From DASPHG01 sp035629775 (GTDB lineage: Bacteria > Actinomycetota > Thermoleophilia > Solirubrobacterales > Thermoleophilaceae), in assembly GCA_035629775.1 (NCBI GenBank), contig DASPHG010000023.1, positions 76,983 through 140,982 of the forward strand: a DNA stretch of 64,000 nucleotides. The letters run 5' to 3'. Positions within the stretch are counted from its first letter, which is position 1; each line of letters opens with the position of its first letter. Below the pieces are notes generated by a model that worked only from the letters and a program-made list of their open reading frames with translations, searched no databases and was not told where the DNA came from. Shown here in pieces: positions 51,743-59,414 of this stretch. A program made the position numbers and the translations under genes.

Positions 51743-53748
51743 TTCGCCTGTGCTTTACGGAGGACTGGTCGGATTGTGCCATTGCGGCCCTTTATCAGCG
51801 CCTCGACCACGGCCCCGTCGAACTGTCGCCCCGCGCACCGGCGAAGCTCCAGGAATGCGTGGGCGTCCGAGAGCGCAGCTCGGTGTGGCGCGCCTGCGGC
51901 CATCGCCGAGTAGGCGTTGCACACCGAGATGATGCGGGCGCCGAGCGGGATCTGGCCCTCGCTCAGCGCATCCGGGTACCCGCTGCCGTCCCAGTTCTCG
52001 TGGCACGACCGCACGACACGCGCAACCGGTCGCAGGGCGGGCGTTCCGGCGAGGATGCGCTCGCCTACGATCGGATGCTGGCGGACGAGCTCCCACTCGC
52101 CGGCGTCGAGCGGCCCCGGCTTGAGCAGGATCGCGTCGGGGATCGCCAGCTTGCCGACGTCATGCTGCTCGGCAGCGCGCGCCACGATGTCGAGGTCCTC
52201 GGTCGAGCACCCCAGCTGACGCCCGACGCCCACAGCCAGGCGCCCGACATCGTGTTCGCGGTCGTCGGAGCCGAACTCGCGCTCCGCCGTGACTCGCGAG
52301 AGCAGCTCGCTCATCTCCTCCGCGGTCGACTTGCGCCCGCTGCGCTTGCGCGCGTACATGCGCTGGTCGGCAAGCCGCTGAGCTTCGCCGGGGTCTTGCG
52401 CCTCGTCAGGAATCGTCACGAGCCCGTGTGCAGCGGTGATGGCAAAGCCGGCGCCGCGTTCGCTGAGCGCGGCGAGAATTCGGTCGACGTGCGGGTCCCC
52501 GTCTGAGACCTGTCCGTCGAGAAGGACGCAGAACTCGTCCCCGCCTGGGCGATAGCAAGCGCCACGCGACGCTGTCGCTGCGGCGAGGGCGGCGCCCAAT
52601 CGGCGTAGCAGCACGTCGCCCGCCGCATGGCCGAACCGATCGTTGTACGTCTTGAAGCCGTTGAGGTCGAGCCAGACCAGGGTGAAGGGCTCTCCGGACC
52701 GAGCGCGCCCTTTCAGGTCAGCCTCGAGGGCGCGCCGGTTGCCGAGCAAGGTCAGGAGATCCGTCCGCGCCTGACTCGCGGACGTACGCTCAGCGCCGCG
52801 CACGATGTTCATCAGGCGACGGTTCACGCGGAGCGTGATCCCGAGTCGAAGGCAGACAATCCCGACGGCCAGGAGCACGAGCCCTTCGGCGAGTAGGTCG
52901 TCTCGCATACCGACGACGATGATCAGTGCGAGGAATCCGACCACCGGCGACACGGCGGTGCGCAGGGGCAATTCGACACCGTCGCCGCGTGCCTGCGCCG
53001 GCCGGCGGTGGGACCAACAGGACGCGGCGAACAGCACCATCGCCGTCACCCATAGAGGGTCGAGGACTGACCCGGTCACGTCCACGAGCCTTGACGCCTG
53101 CCAGGCGTAGAAGAGATCGGAAAGGGTCAAGACCACTACCCCCGCGATCGGTAGCGCCCACCTCGCGGCTCCGCGGAGACCGGACGCGGTGACGACGGCG
53201 GCGAGCATGCCGGCCAGGATGAGGTCCCCGACCATGTAGCTCGCCTGCCCGATCGTAAAGGCCTCGCTCGCGACAGCCGCGTCTGCGGCGGGTGACACCA
53301 CGAAGACCCAGCCGAGCGCGACGAGGGCCAAAGCGTTGACCGCAGCGTCGAGCCAGAGCCATCTCGCTCGGCCGATTTCCCGCTTCAGCGCGGCCCCGAG
53401 CCATACGGCCGTCGCCGCGTAGAAGGCGAGCCACATGAAATCGGACACGGTGGGCCACACCCAAATGCTCGTCGTCAGAAACACGTGGTAGACGACGTAG
53501 GCGAGCCCGTAGGACGTGATCCCGGCAGCCAGTAGAAGGCGGGGGCCACGCTCGCCCCGCGAACGCCAGGCGCCGACTAGCGCGATTGCCGCGGCGGCCA
53601 TGAACAGACCGTCCATCAACCAGGTGTCGATCACGTCGTACTGACCGTCAGCGAACCAGCCGAAGAGTGCGTGTCCGTAGTGCACGGCGAGCGCCGAGAT
53701 GACCAGAGCCGCCACTGCGGGGATCGCGATCCTGCGCACAAATGCCAT
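51706..53748 (-). CDS. Membrane GGDEF + HD-GYP cyclic-di-GMP enzyme
   Basis: 680 residues from ATG 53748, favoured by the GACACT hexamer 6 nt upstream; the frame is open to 53787. Residues 5-305 contain about nine transmembrane helices (a MASE-like sensor). GGDEF spans about 325-480 with an intact RPGGDEF signature (402-406) and substrate residues DLNGFKTYND. HD-GYP spans 490-660 with QHDVGK (His529, Asp530), CHENWDGSGYP (His583) and GYP 590-592. It thus has both synthase and hydrolase modules for cyclic di-GMP. First gene of the four-gene operon, so it probably sets the signal read by the downstream LuxR proteins. Confidence 0.88.
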   Translation of the reverse strand: MAFVRRIAIPAVAALVISALAVHYGHALFGWFADGQYDVIDTWLMDGLFMAAAAIALVGAWRSRGERGPRLLLAAGITSYGLAYVVYHVFLTTSIWVWPTVSDFMWLAFYAATAVWLGAALKREIGRARWLWLDAAVNALALVALGWVFVVSPAADAAVASEAFTIGQASYMVGDLILAGMLAAVVTASGLRGAARWALPIAGVVVLTLSDLFYAWQASRLVDVTGSVLDPLWVTAMVLFAASCWSHRRPAQARGDGVELPLRTAVSPVVGFLALIIVVGMRDDLLAEGLVLLAVGIVCLRLGITLRVNRRLMNIVRGAERTSASQARTDLLTLLGNRRALEADLKGRARSGEPFTLVWLDLNGFKTYNDRFGHAAGDVLLRRLGAALAAATASRGACYRPGGDEFCVLLDGQVSDGDPHVDRILAALSERGAGFAITAAHGLVTIPDEAQDPGEAQRLADQRMYARKRSGRKSTAEEMSELLSRVTAEREFGSDDREHDVGRLAVGVGRQLGCSTEDLDIVARAAEQHDVGKLAIPDAILLKPGPLDAGEWELVRQHPIVGERILAGTPALRPVARVVRSCHENWDGSGYPDALSEGQIPLGARIISVCNAYSAMAAGAPHRAALSDAHAFLELRRCAGRQFDGAVVEALIKGRNGTIRPVLRKAQAKCDGTDQPTLQS

Positions 53749-53754
53749 GCGGTC

Positions 53755-53760
53755 AGTGTC
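53755..53760 (-). promoter_or_regulatory. -10 hexamer GACACT, leaderless; operon promoter candidate
   Basis: GACACT then 6 nt to the ATG at 53748; predicted +1 is the start codon. Confidence 0.45.
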
Positions 53761-53843
53761 GCCGCATCTGCTCGGTCGCGCCATCACCGTTTTGTGGTAG
53801 ACGCGGTTGCTTCGCGGGGCCGATACGAGACTGGTCCACTCCT

Positions 53844-53848
53844 AGGAG
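53844..53848 (+). promoter_or_regulatory. Shine-Dalgarno AGGAG of DUF3494 gene
   Basis: AGGAG with a 6-nt spacer to ATG 53855. GAGACT at 53827-53832 is a -10 candidate giving a leader of about 16 nt. Confidence 0.55.
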
Positions 53849-53854
53849 ATCGCT

Positions 53855-55273
53855 ATGCCCCGCAGAACGATTCAGCTCGCTCGCGCAGTATCCACCGGTC
53901 TATCCGTGACGCTTGCGGGGCTGACCTTCGCCGTCTCGGCGGCGGCCGTCGAGCCCGTGGACATGGGTGACGCCCACGACTTCTCGGTAGTGGCCAATGC
54001 GGTCACCAGCACGGGAGCCACGGCGATGTCCGACGATCTGGGCAGCACCATGCCGGTGGCCGGCACCCCGATCGTGCTCGGCCAGACACACATCGCCGCC
54101 GCCGCGGACGCGGCCAAGGCGAGCATGAATCTCGCGTACGGGGATGCGCAGCTGCGTGCGATCACCGGTTCGCTACCCGCCAACCTCGCCGGGTCTTCGT
54201 TCGGCCCGGGCGTATACAACGCGCCCGGTGCGATGGGCTTCACGGCGAGCGGGATCCTCACGCTCACCGGCGACGAGGACGCGGTATTCATCTTCCAGAT
54301 TGGCGGCGCACTGACGATCGGCGCGAGCGCCCAGGTGAAGCTGGAGGGCGGCGCGCAGCCGTGCAACGTGTTCTGGCAGGTCAACGGCGCGACGACGATC
54401 GGCGCGAGCGCCAAGCTCGCCGGCACGTTGATGGCCGATGCCGACCTCACTGCCGGCGCCGGCAGCCGCATCGACGGACGGCTTCTCAGCAAGGGCTCGG
54501 TCACGCTGGACTCGAACGCCATCCGCACCGCGTGCACCGAAACTCAGCTGGTGGCCGGACCCCCGGGGCCGGCAGGCGCCGACGGGACCGACGGGATCCA
54601 GGGTGAGACCGGCGCGCGAGGCGCGACTGGGGCGACCGGCGCACCCGGCGTGAACGGCCTAAGTGGCGTCGATGGCAGCGATGGCCTTCAGGGCGTGGAG
54701 GGTATTGCCGGCGCGCAGGGTATTGCCGGCGCGCAGGGCGCTACCGGCGCGGAAGGCGTTGCCGGGGAGTCCGGTCCCGCCGGCCCCGAGGGCCTCCAAG
54801 GCGTGCAGGGTGTAGCCGGGGAGTCCGGTCCCGCCGGCCCCGAGGGCCTCCAAGGCGTGCAGGGCCTCGACGGCGCGGACGGGCCTGAAGGCCCGGTGGG
54901 CAGCGTCCCGCCGCCCGATGCCACGACGCTATGCGTGACCAAGCGGGCCGCTCGCCGCAAGGTCCGCAGGGGTCGCTCCGTTGCCTGGACGATCATGGTC
55001 ACGAACTGCGGAGACCGTGTCGCGGCGGGCGTCACGGTCACCGACCGTCTACCCAGAGGTACTGCGCATCGCAGCCTCGGGATCCGTCGGGCGGTATGGA
55101 ACACCGGCACGCTGACCCCGGGCTCGCGGAAGGCCTACCGGCTCATCACTCGGTTCACTCGAAACGCGCGCCTCGGCCGACACACCAACCGTGTCACGGC
55201 CGACGCGGACAACGCCGAACGCTCGAGCGCACGCGCAGTGACGGCCGTAACGCGGGCTGTCAAGGGTCGCTGA
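53855..55273 (+). CDS. Exported DUF3494 (ice-binding-like)/collagen-like/DUF11 protein
   Basis: 472 residues with a signal peptide ending around VSAAA. Residues 30-225 match the DUF3494 beta-solenoid of type-1 ice-binding proteins: the AGTPIVLGQTHIAAA start, LAGSSFGPGVYNAPGAM, FIFQIGGALTIGASAQV, CNVFWQVNGATTIGASAKLAGTLM and a closing SKGSVTLDSNAI. About 40 G-x-y collagen triplets follow (230-350), with an 18-residue unit in tandem. A DUF11-type Ig-like domain ends the chain (CVTKRAARRKVRRGRSVAW...VTVTDRLPRG). DUF3494 proteins bind ice or act as adhesins; which one applies here is unknown. Divergent from the c-di-GMP operon. Confidence 0.87.
   Translation: MPRRTIQLARAVSTGLSVTLAGLTFAVSAAAVEPVDMGDAHDFSVVANAVTSTGATAMSDDLGSTMPVAGTPIVLGQTHIAAAADAAKASMNLAYGDAQLRAITGSLPANLAGSSFGPGVYNAPGAMGFTASGILTLTGDEDAVFIFQIGGALTIGASAQVKLEGGAQPCNVFWQVNGATTIGASAKLAGTLMADADLTAGAGSRIDGRLLSKGSVTLDSNAIRTACTETQLVAGPPGPAGADGTDGIQGETGARGATGATGAPGVNGLSGVDGSDGLQGVEGIAGAQGIAGAQGATGAEGVAGESGPAGPEGLQGVQGVAGESGPAGPEGLQGVQGLDGADGPEGPVGSVPPPDATTLCVTKRAARRKVRRGRSVAWTIMVTNCGDRVAAGVTVTDRLPRGTAHRSLGIRRAVWNTGTLTPGSRKAYRLITRFTRNARLGRHTNRVTADADNAERSSARAVTAVTRAVKGR
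54761..54864 (+). repeat. 54-nt tandem repeat in collagen region
   Basis: Two copies start at 54761 and 54815. Each encodes an 18-residue collagen block (AGESGPAGPEGLQGVQG-type); the second copy is identical over at least 50 nt. An 18-nt GIAGAQ repeat lies just upstream. Confidence 0.8.
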
Positions 55274-55440
55274 CCACGAGAGGCGTGTAGTCGAGGATGC
55301 TTCCCTCAATGACGCAGACGTAGGCGTTCTCGTCGCTGTCTACTCGCGCGCAGTTGCGCGGCCCCGAGGGCCGCTCCGGTCAACGCGCCGCCTGCGATTG
55401 CGATTCGACAAGAAGCCCCTAGGACGGCTTCCGCTTTCAC
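55260..55440 (-). pseudogene. Possible remnant of a small exported Cys-containing protein
   Basis: GTG 55440 opens a frame with an export-like stretch (CRIAIAGGALTGAALGAAQL) that stops early. In another frame, the 39 sense codons just before the TGA at 55260 read RNCARVDSDENAYVCVIEG..., which looks like real protein but has no start. One base change in the G-run near 55365 would join them. Overlaps the end of the convergent DUF3494 gene by 14 nt. Weak evidence. Confidence 0.3.
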
Positions 55441-55450
55441 GCGAAAGCGG
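55431..55450. terminator. Perfect hairpin CCGCTTTC-ACGC-GAAAGCGG
   Basis: An 8-bp perfect stem with a 4-nt loop in the 313-nt gap between the DUF3494 gene and tRNA-Pro, without a T-tract. It could be a terminator, or part of the island end. Confidence 0.4.
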
Positions 55451-55586
55451 GAGCGGTCAGGCTCGAGGCGGCGGAGCGGTGCGAGGCTCGCGATACTGCG
55501 CCGACGATGTCGCAGGAGAACATTCGACTGGCGGAGTGTCCAGTCCAGCGCGTCCGGCGCCGCTCCGAGAGCGGACTTCCGATGAG

Positions 55587-55660
55587 TCGGGGCGACTGGA
55601 TTCGAACCAGCGACCGCTCGGCCCCCAGCCGAGTGCGCTACCAGACTGCGCCACGCCCCG
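55587..55660 (-). tRNA. tRNA-Pro (anticodon GGG)
   Basis: 74 nt. Acceptor CGGGGCG pairs with CGCCCCG, discriminator A. Anticodon stem CTCGG/CCGAG with loop CTGGGGG gives anticodon GGG; T-loop TTCGAAT. CCA is not encoded. Its 3' 44 nt are duplicated at 46586-46629, so it is the likely integration target of the adjacent island. Confidence 0.95.
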
Positions 55661-55693
55661 TGACGTCCCCGACAGAGTAGCCGCCATGCGCGA

Positions 55694-55765
55694 AGCGGGC
55701 GATCGGAATCGAACCGACTCTTTCAGCTTGGAAGGCTGACGTGCAACCGTTGACACTTCGCCCGC
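55694..55765 (-). tRNA. tRNA-Gly (anticodon TCC)
   Basis: 72 nt. Acceptor GCGGGCG/CGCCCGC, discriminator T. Anticodon stem TCAGC/GCTGA with loop CTTCCAA (TCC); T-loop TTCGATT. CCA not encoded. It lies 33 nt from tRNA-Pro on the same strand, and is probably co-transcribed. Confidence 0.95.
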
Positions 55766-55794
55766 AGGTGCGGCGAGTCTAGGCGCTGGGGTGC

Positions 55795-55800
55795 GAAGAT
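55795..55800 (+). promoter_or_regulatory. -10 hexamer GAAGAT, near-leaderless
   Basis: Predicted +1 at 55807, one base before the GTG at 55808. Confidence 0.4.
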
Positions 55801-55807
55801 CTGCGCC

Positions 55808-57354
55808 GTGCGGGGGGCCATTGCGCTGCTATTCATCGCCGTCGTTGCTGCCACACCGGCGGCCGCGACCGCCGCCGTCCTCCCCGCCGAGACCATCGCC
55901 GCGCGCCAGCACTTCTTCGGCGCCGAGAACGTCGCGGCCGACGGGAGTGTCCGCAGCGACCGGGTGATCCTGTCGTGGTTCAGCGTCGCCAGCGTCGCGG
56001 CCGCGCTCGACGGGCACGTCGTGTTGCTCGACGGCTACATCCACAAGGAGGAGAGCCTCCCGAACTACGTGCCCACGACGACCGACGAGCTCGCCGCGCT
56101 CATGCCGGAGGCGCTCTTCATCGGGCACGGGCACTTCGACCACGCGGCGAAGGGCGGGGAGATCATCGCGCGCACCGGCGCATTCCTCGTCGGCACGCCC
56201 GAGCACTGCGACCAGGCCAAGCACAGGCCGCAACGTATGCGGGCCAGGCCGTCGACGTGCGCTGCCTCGACGCGGTGACGCGCGGCTCGGAGCCGGGCGC
56301 CGAGGTCAACGAGCTGCGTCCCTTCGCGGACCGCATCGAGGTGACGGCGTTCAAGCACATCCACAGCGCCGCCGAGGCGCCGGACGGCGAGAACCACGAG
56401 ACCACGATCGGGTCCGGCCCGATCCCGGACGCACGGCTGGTCCTCCTCCACCCGCCCGGCCCGAGCGTCCTCGATCACCTCACCGCCTCGGGCGACGAGG
56501 GCAGCAGCATCCTCTACCAGTTCCGGCTGGGCCGGTTCTCGCTCGTCTGGAACGACACCGCCGGCCCGCTCCGCGAGCGCGGCCCGCACCTGTTCGAGAC
56601 CCTGGAGAGCCTGCCGCCGACCGACGTCGAGGTGGGCTCCGTGCTCGGCTTCAACGACCCGACGAACGGCCTGCGCGACATCGTCGACTACGTCGAGCGG
56701 CTCAAGCCCCAGGTCTTCTTCCCCGTCCATCACGACTTCGTCGCCGAGTACGGCGCCTCCCAACGGATGAAGGGCGTGATGCTCCGCGAGATGGCGCGCC
56801 GCGGACCGCTGCCGACCGAGGTCCGCTGGCTTTACGACCCGCAGGACTACCTCCGCCCGGGACTGATGACCTTCGACCCGGAAGCGTCGCAATGGGCGGA
56901 CCCGGGCGACCCCGTCGCGGCCGGCTCCTGCCTTCCCGCGCGCCTACGCGTGCGCGCGCGCGGAGTCGACTTCGTCCGTCTCGGCCGCAGGCGCGCGCGG
57001 CTCGCCCACCCGGCGCGGCGAGTCGGCACGCTGCGCGCGTCTCGCTTCTGCGTGGCGGGCGTCGGCTCGCGCGCCGTGCGAGCGGCGCACGGCAAGCGCG
57101 GCCGGACGCGCCTCGTGCGGACGACGGCGCCCGGCCATCGCGCACGCGGCGTCGGGCCGGGCTCGTCGACGACGGAGCTCGAGGCCGCCTACCCGCGGGC
57201 GCCCCGGATTGGCTCCCGGCTCCGGCGCGCGACTCGGACGAGCCGCGTCGTCTTCGGCACCGCGCGCGGGCGTGTCCGGTTTGTCGCCGTTGCTGACCGC
57301 CGGCTGCTGCGCGATCCGCACACCCTGCGGCGGTTCCTCGCCTACGTGCGCTAG
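55808..57354 (+). pseudogene. Exported metallo-beta-lactamase-fold protein, frameshifted
   Basis: The N-terminal frame (55808-56278) encodes a signal peptide, LDGYIHKEE and the MBL zinc motif GHGHFDHAAKGG. The homologous continuation then shifts frame at about 56221 and runs to 57354 (LVLLHPPGPSVLDH, FSLVWNDTAGP, FFPVHHDFVAEYG). Inserting one G after the AAG at 56219-56221 restores a single reading frame of about 515 residues through DQAKAQAATYAGQAVDVR. A basic, Arg-rich tail of about 130 residues ends the protein. Either a recent 1-bp deletion or an assembly error; both halves keep normal codon use, which favours a very recent event or error. MBL-fold hydrolases act on many substrates; this one would be extracytoplasmic. 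Confidence 0.7.
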
Positions 57355-57358
57355 TCGC

Positions 57359-57955
57359 TCAGCGCGACCAGAAGGTGGTGCGCTTCTTAGCGCCGCGCCA
57401 GCTCATCCCGAAGTGGATGTGGTCCTTGTGGGCCAGGGTGAAGTTCACGTGCTTGCGGCGCTTGCCGTTGTCCTTGTAGCACTGCGAGTACTTGCCCATC
57501 CCGTCGGAGCCGGACCACCAGGAGTGGCAGTTCCAGATGATCTCCTGGATGCCCATGCGGCGGGCGAGCGCGTGGCGGTTGCCCTTGCGGTCGGTCGCGA
57601 GCAGCAACTTGATCAGGCGGTTCGCCGCGCGAAGCTGGCGCTTGTTGCGGGAGTCGAGATGCCAGTCGAGCGCGCGCCCCTCGGCGTGCAGGCTCGCGCT
57701 GTTCTTGCCCCACTTCTCGCAGCGCATGATTCCCCACGACACGCCGGCAGCGTTCTTCTGGAGCCAGCGCTGAAGGGCGACGATGCCGGGCTGCGGACGC
57801 TTCTTGCAGCTGCGCGCGTGGTCGTAGGCGTAGTCGTCGATCGGCTGCCCGGCGATCCGGTTCGCCGGGTTCACGTTCGGGAGCGCCTGGGCCAGGCCGG
57901 TGCCGGTCACAGCCGCAAGCGCGGCCACAGCGAGGATGATTCGGATGAAGCGCAT
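57359..57955 (-). CDS. Exported M15-like peptidase (D-Ala-D-Ala carboxypeptidase type)
   Basis: 198 residues, signal peptide ending GLAQA. The zinc-site motifs of the M15/VanY-like fold are visible: SLHAEGRALDWHLD (His90, Asp97) and HKDHIHFGMSW near the C-terminus, together with two Cys pairs. The usual role of the fold is cleavage of peptidoglycan stem peptides. The stop is 5 nt from the end of the convergent MBL gene. Confidence 0.75.
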   Translation of the reverse strand: MRFIRIILAVAALAAVTGTGLAQALPNVNPANRIAGQPIDDYAYDHARSCKKRPQPGIVALQRWLQKNAAGVSWGIMRCEKWGKNSASLHAEGRALDWHLDSRNKRQLRAANRLIKLLLATDRKGNRHALARRMGIQEIIWNCHSWWSGSDGMGKYSQCYKDNGKRRKHVNFTLAHKDHIHFGMSWRGAKKRTTFWSR

Positions 57956-58004
57956 CTCCCTGGCTATCGACGGTGCGCTGCACAGCGTTCAAACCCGGAC
58001 CCCG

Positions 58005-58010
58005 GAGACT
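58005..58010 (+). promoter_or_regulatory. -10 hexamer GAGACT, near-leaderless
   Basis: Predicted +1 at 58017, one base before the ATG at 58018. Confidence 0.45.
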
Positions 58011-58017
58011 CCCCCAT

Positions 58018-58731
58018 ATGTCCAATCGCAACCTCGTACGGGTGACCAGAGATGGCGGAGCGGCGATCGTGACGCTCGACCGCCCGGAGAAGCGGAACGC
58101 GCTCTCGCTCGACCTGCGCGCCGAGCTGGCGGACGCGATGGGCGAGCTGGCGGGCGATGACGCCATCCGCTGCGCCGTCCTGACTGGCGAGGGCAGTGCC
58201 TTCTGCGCCGGGATGGACACGAGCGAGTTCGGCGGCGACCGCGCTCACAAGGAGCGCATCGTCGAGCTGAGCATCGCGGCCTTCGACGCGGTCGGCGCGT
58301 TCCCGAAGCCGCTCATCGCGGCCATCAACGGGCCGGCGGTCGCGGGCGGGTTCGCGCTGGCGCTTCTATGCGACCTGAGGCTGGCGTCGACGGAGGCGCG
58401 GATGGGATTCCTCGAGAACCGCCGCGGGATCCCTCCGAGCTATGCCGCCGCCCGGGCGGCACTGCCGCAGGCGCTCGCGGCGGAGCTGTGCCTGACCGGC
58501 CGGGTGCTGGCGGCGGACGCGGCGCGCGAGCTCGGCATCGTCCTCGAGGTGCACGCGCCCGCGGAGCTGATGCCGCGCGCGGCCGCGCTGGCGGCCGAGA
58601 TCGCGGCCGCGCCACCGAGCGCTTCGATCGAGACGAAGCGCCGGATCCTCATCGAGCGCAAGACGTGCTGGGGCCCGCTGTTCGAAGCCGAGCAGCAGGC
58701 TCTGCGCGACGCGCTACTGGGCGGCGACTAG
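58018..58731 (+). CDS. Enoyl-CoA hydratase/isomerase family protein
   Basis: 237 residues from ATG 58018. The crotonase fold is clear: VTLDRPEKRNALS, first oxyanion-hole block AFCAGMD, second block INGPAVAGGFALALLCDLRLAS and the C-terminal ETKR helix. Residues at the usual catalytic Glu positions are changed (GFLENRRGIPPSYAA in place of the standard ELxxGxxPxxGG). The exact reaction (hydration, isomerisation or other) is therefore uncertain. Divergent from the M15 peptidase. Confidence 0.85.
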   Translation: MSNRNLVRVTRDGGAAIVTLDRPEKRNALSLDLRAELADAMGELAGDDAIRCAVLTGEGSAFCAGMDTSEFGGDRAHKERIVELSIAAFDAVGAFPKPLIAAINGPAVAGGFALALLCDLRLASTEARMGFLENRRGIPPSYAAARAALPQALAAELCLTGRVLAADAARELGIVLEVHAPAELMPRAAALAAEIAAAPPSASIETKRRILIERKTCWGPLFEAEQQALRDALLGGD

Positions 58732-58738
58732 CGGCGGA

Positions 58739-58987
58739 CTAGCTGGCGATCTCAGTGATCGCGGCCCGCGGAGCGGTCGCGCGGCGGTCGGCGCCGGCCC
58801 TCCAGTCGGGCCAGCGCTTCAAATACCGCTTCCTGCGCCGGTCGTCCCCGTTGCGGCGCTCGTTTCCCGGGTCGGCGAGAAGAAGCTGGCCGCCGCACTC
58901 CGCGCAGCCGTGCTGCCCGGGCCCCCTCCAGAACAGGGCCGAAACGGCCTCCGCTCCACAATCGGTGCATCGCAGATCCACCCCCAC
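58739..58987 (-). CDS. Small zinc-ribbon protein
   Basis: 82 residues. Two CxxC knuckles (CTDCG at about residue 7 and CAECG at about residue 28) form a likely zinc ribbon. The rest is a basic, Arg-rich tail (RRNGDDRRRKRYLKRWPDW). GTG 58987 follows TACCCT with a 1-nt predicted leader; the GTG at 58981 is an alternative start. Function unknown; nucleic-acid or protein binding is plausible. Confidence 0.65.
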   Translation of the reverse strand: MGVDLRCTDCGAEAVSALFWRGPGQHGCAECGGQLLLADPGNERRNGDDRRRKRYLKRWPDWRAGADRRATAPRAAITEIAS

Positions 58988-58994
58988 TCCGGCG

Positions 58995-59000
58995 AGGGTA
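58995..59000 (-). promoter_or_regulatory. -10 hexamer TACCCT, near-leaderless
   Basis: Predicted +1 at 58988, one base before the GTG at 58987. Confidence 0.45.
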
Positions 59001-59069
59001 CCCCGTTTTCAAAAGCCTTACAAGGCCGGGTGACGAACTTTTCTGGCACGCCGCAGGCGTCCGGATGAG

Positions 59070-59143
59070 CGGGGCAGCCAGGGCTCGAACCTGGAATCGC
59101 CGGTTTTGGAGACCGGAGCCTTATCCAATTTGGCCACTGCCCC
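59070..59143 (-). tRNA. tRNA-Trp (anticodon CCA)
   Basis: 74 nt. Acceptor GGGGCAG/CTGCCCC, discriminator G. Anticodon stem CCGGT/ACCGG with loop CTCCAAA; T-loop TTCGAGC. 3' CCA not encoded. Confidence 0.93.
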
Positions 59144-59183
59144 AGGGCGACGCATTCTAAGGCCGGGCCGGCCTGCGGCGAAG

Positions 59184-59267
59184 TGCGGGCGGAGGGAGTC
59201 GAACCCCCACGCTCTTGCGAGCACCGGGACCTAAACCCGGCCTGTCTACCAGTTCCAGCACGCCCGC
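59184..59267 (-). tRNA. tRNA-Leu (anticodon TAG)
   Basis: 84 nt with a long variable arm (TGCTCGCAAGAGCGT). Acceptor GCGGGCG/CGCCCGC, discriminator A; anticodon stem CCGGG/CCCGG with loop TTTAGGT. 3' CCA not encoded. Confidence 0.95.
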
Positions 59268-59312
59268 CTGGCACGAGTCTAGGTCGCGGCCGCCCTCCCG
59301 TGAGCAAAGCGA

Positions 59313-59339
59313 GATTGACCACCGTATGGGTGGTCAATC
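59313..59339. promoter_or_regulatory. 27-bp perfect palindrome, possible operator
   Basis: GATTGACCACC and GGTGGTCAATC, 11-bp perfect arms around GTATG, lie between tRNA-Leu (minus) and the divergent membrane-protein gene (59415). The position between two divergent 5' ends favours a regulator-binding site over a terminator. The 147-nt gap holds nothing else except the TAGACT hexamer. Confidence 0.5.
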
Positions 59340-59399
59340 CCGCACGACTTCGCTGTGCCGGCCGAGCTCTGAGCAGCGCACCCACACGCGGCGCCGGGG

Positions 59400-59405
59400 T
59401 AGACT
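59400..59405 (+). promoter_or_regulatory. -10 hexamer TAGACT, near-leaderless
   Basis: Predicted +1 at 59412, 3 nt before the ATG at 59415. Confidence 0.5.
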
Positions 59406-59414
59406 CCGCGCGCG

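Noticed and set aside
46630..55584. Prophage or integrative element genes inside the island
   Set aside because: No integrase, excisionase, relaxase, replication or phage structural gene could be recognised, so only a passive island is proposed.
55398..55739. Plus frame reading SGRLDSNQRPLGPQ-type peptide, and its counterpart at 46409-46648
   Set aside because: This is the well-known spurious translation of a tRNA gene (tRNA-Pro and its fragment), not a protein.
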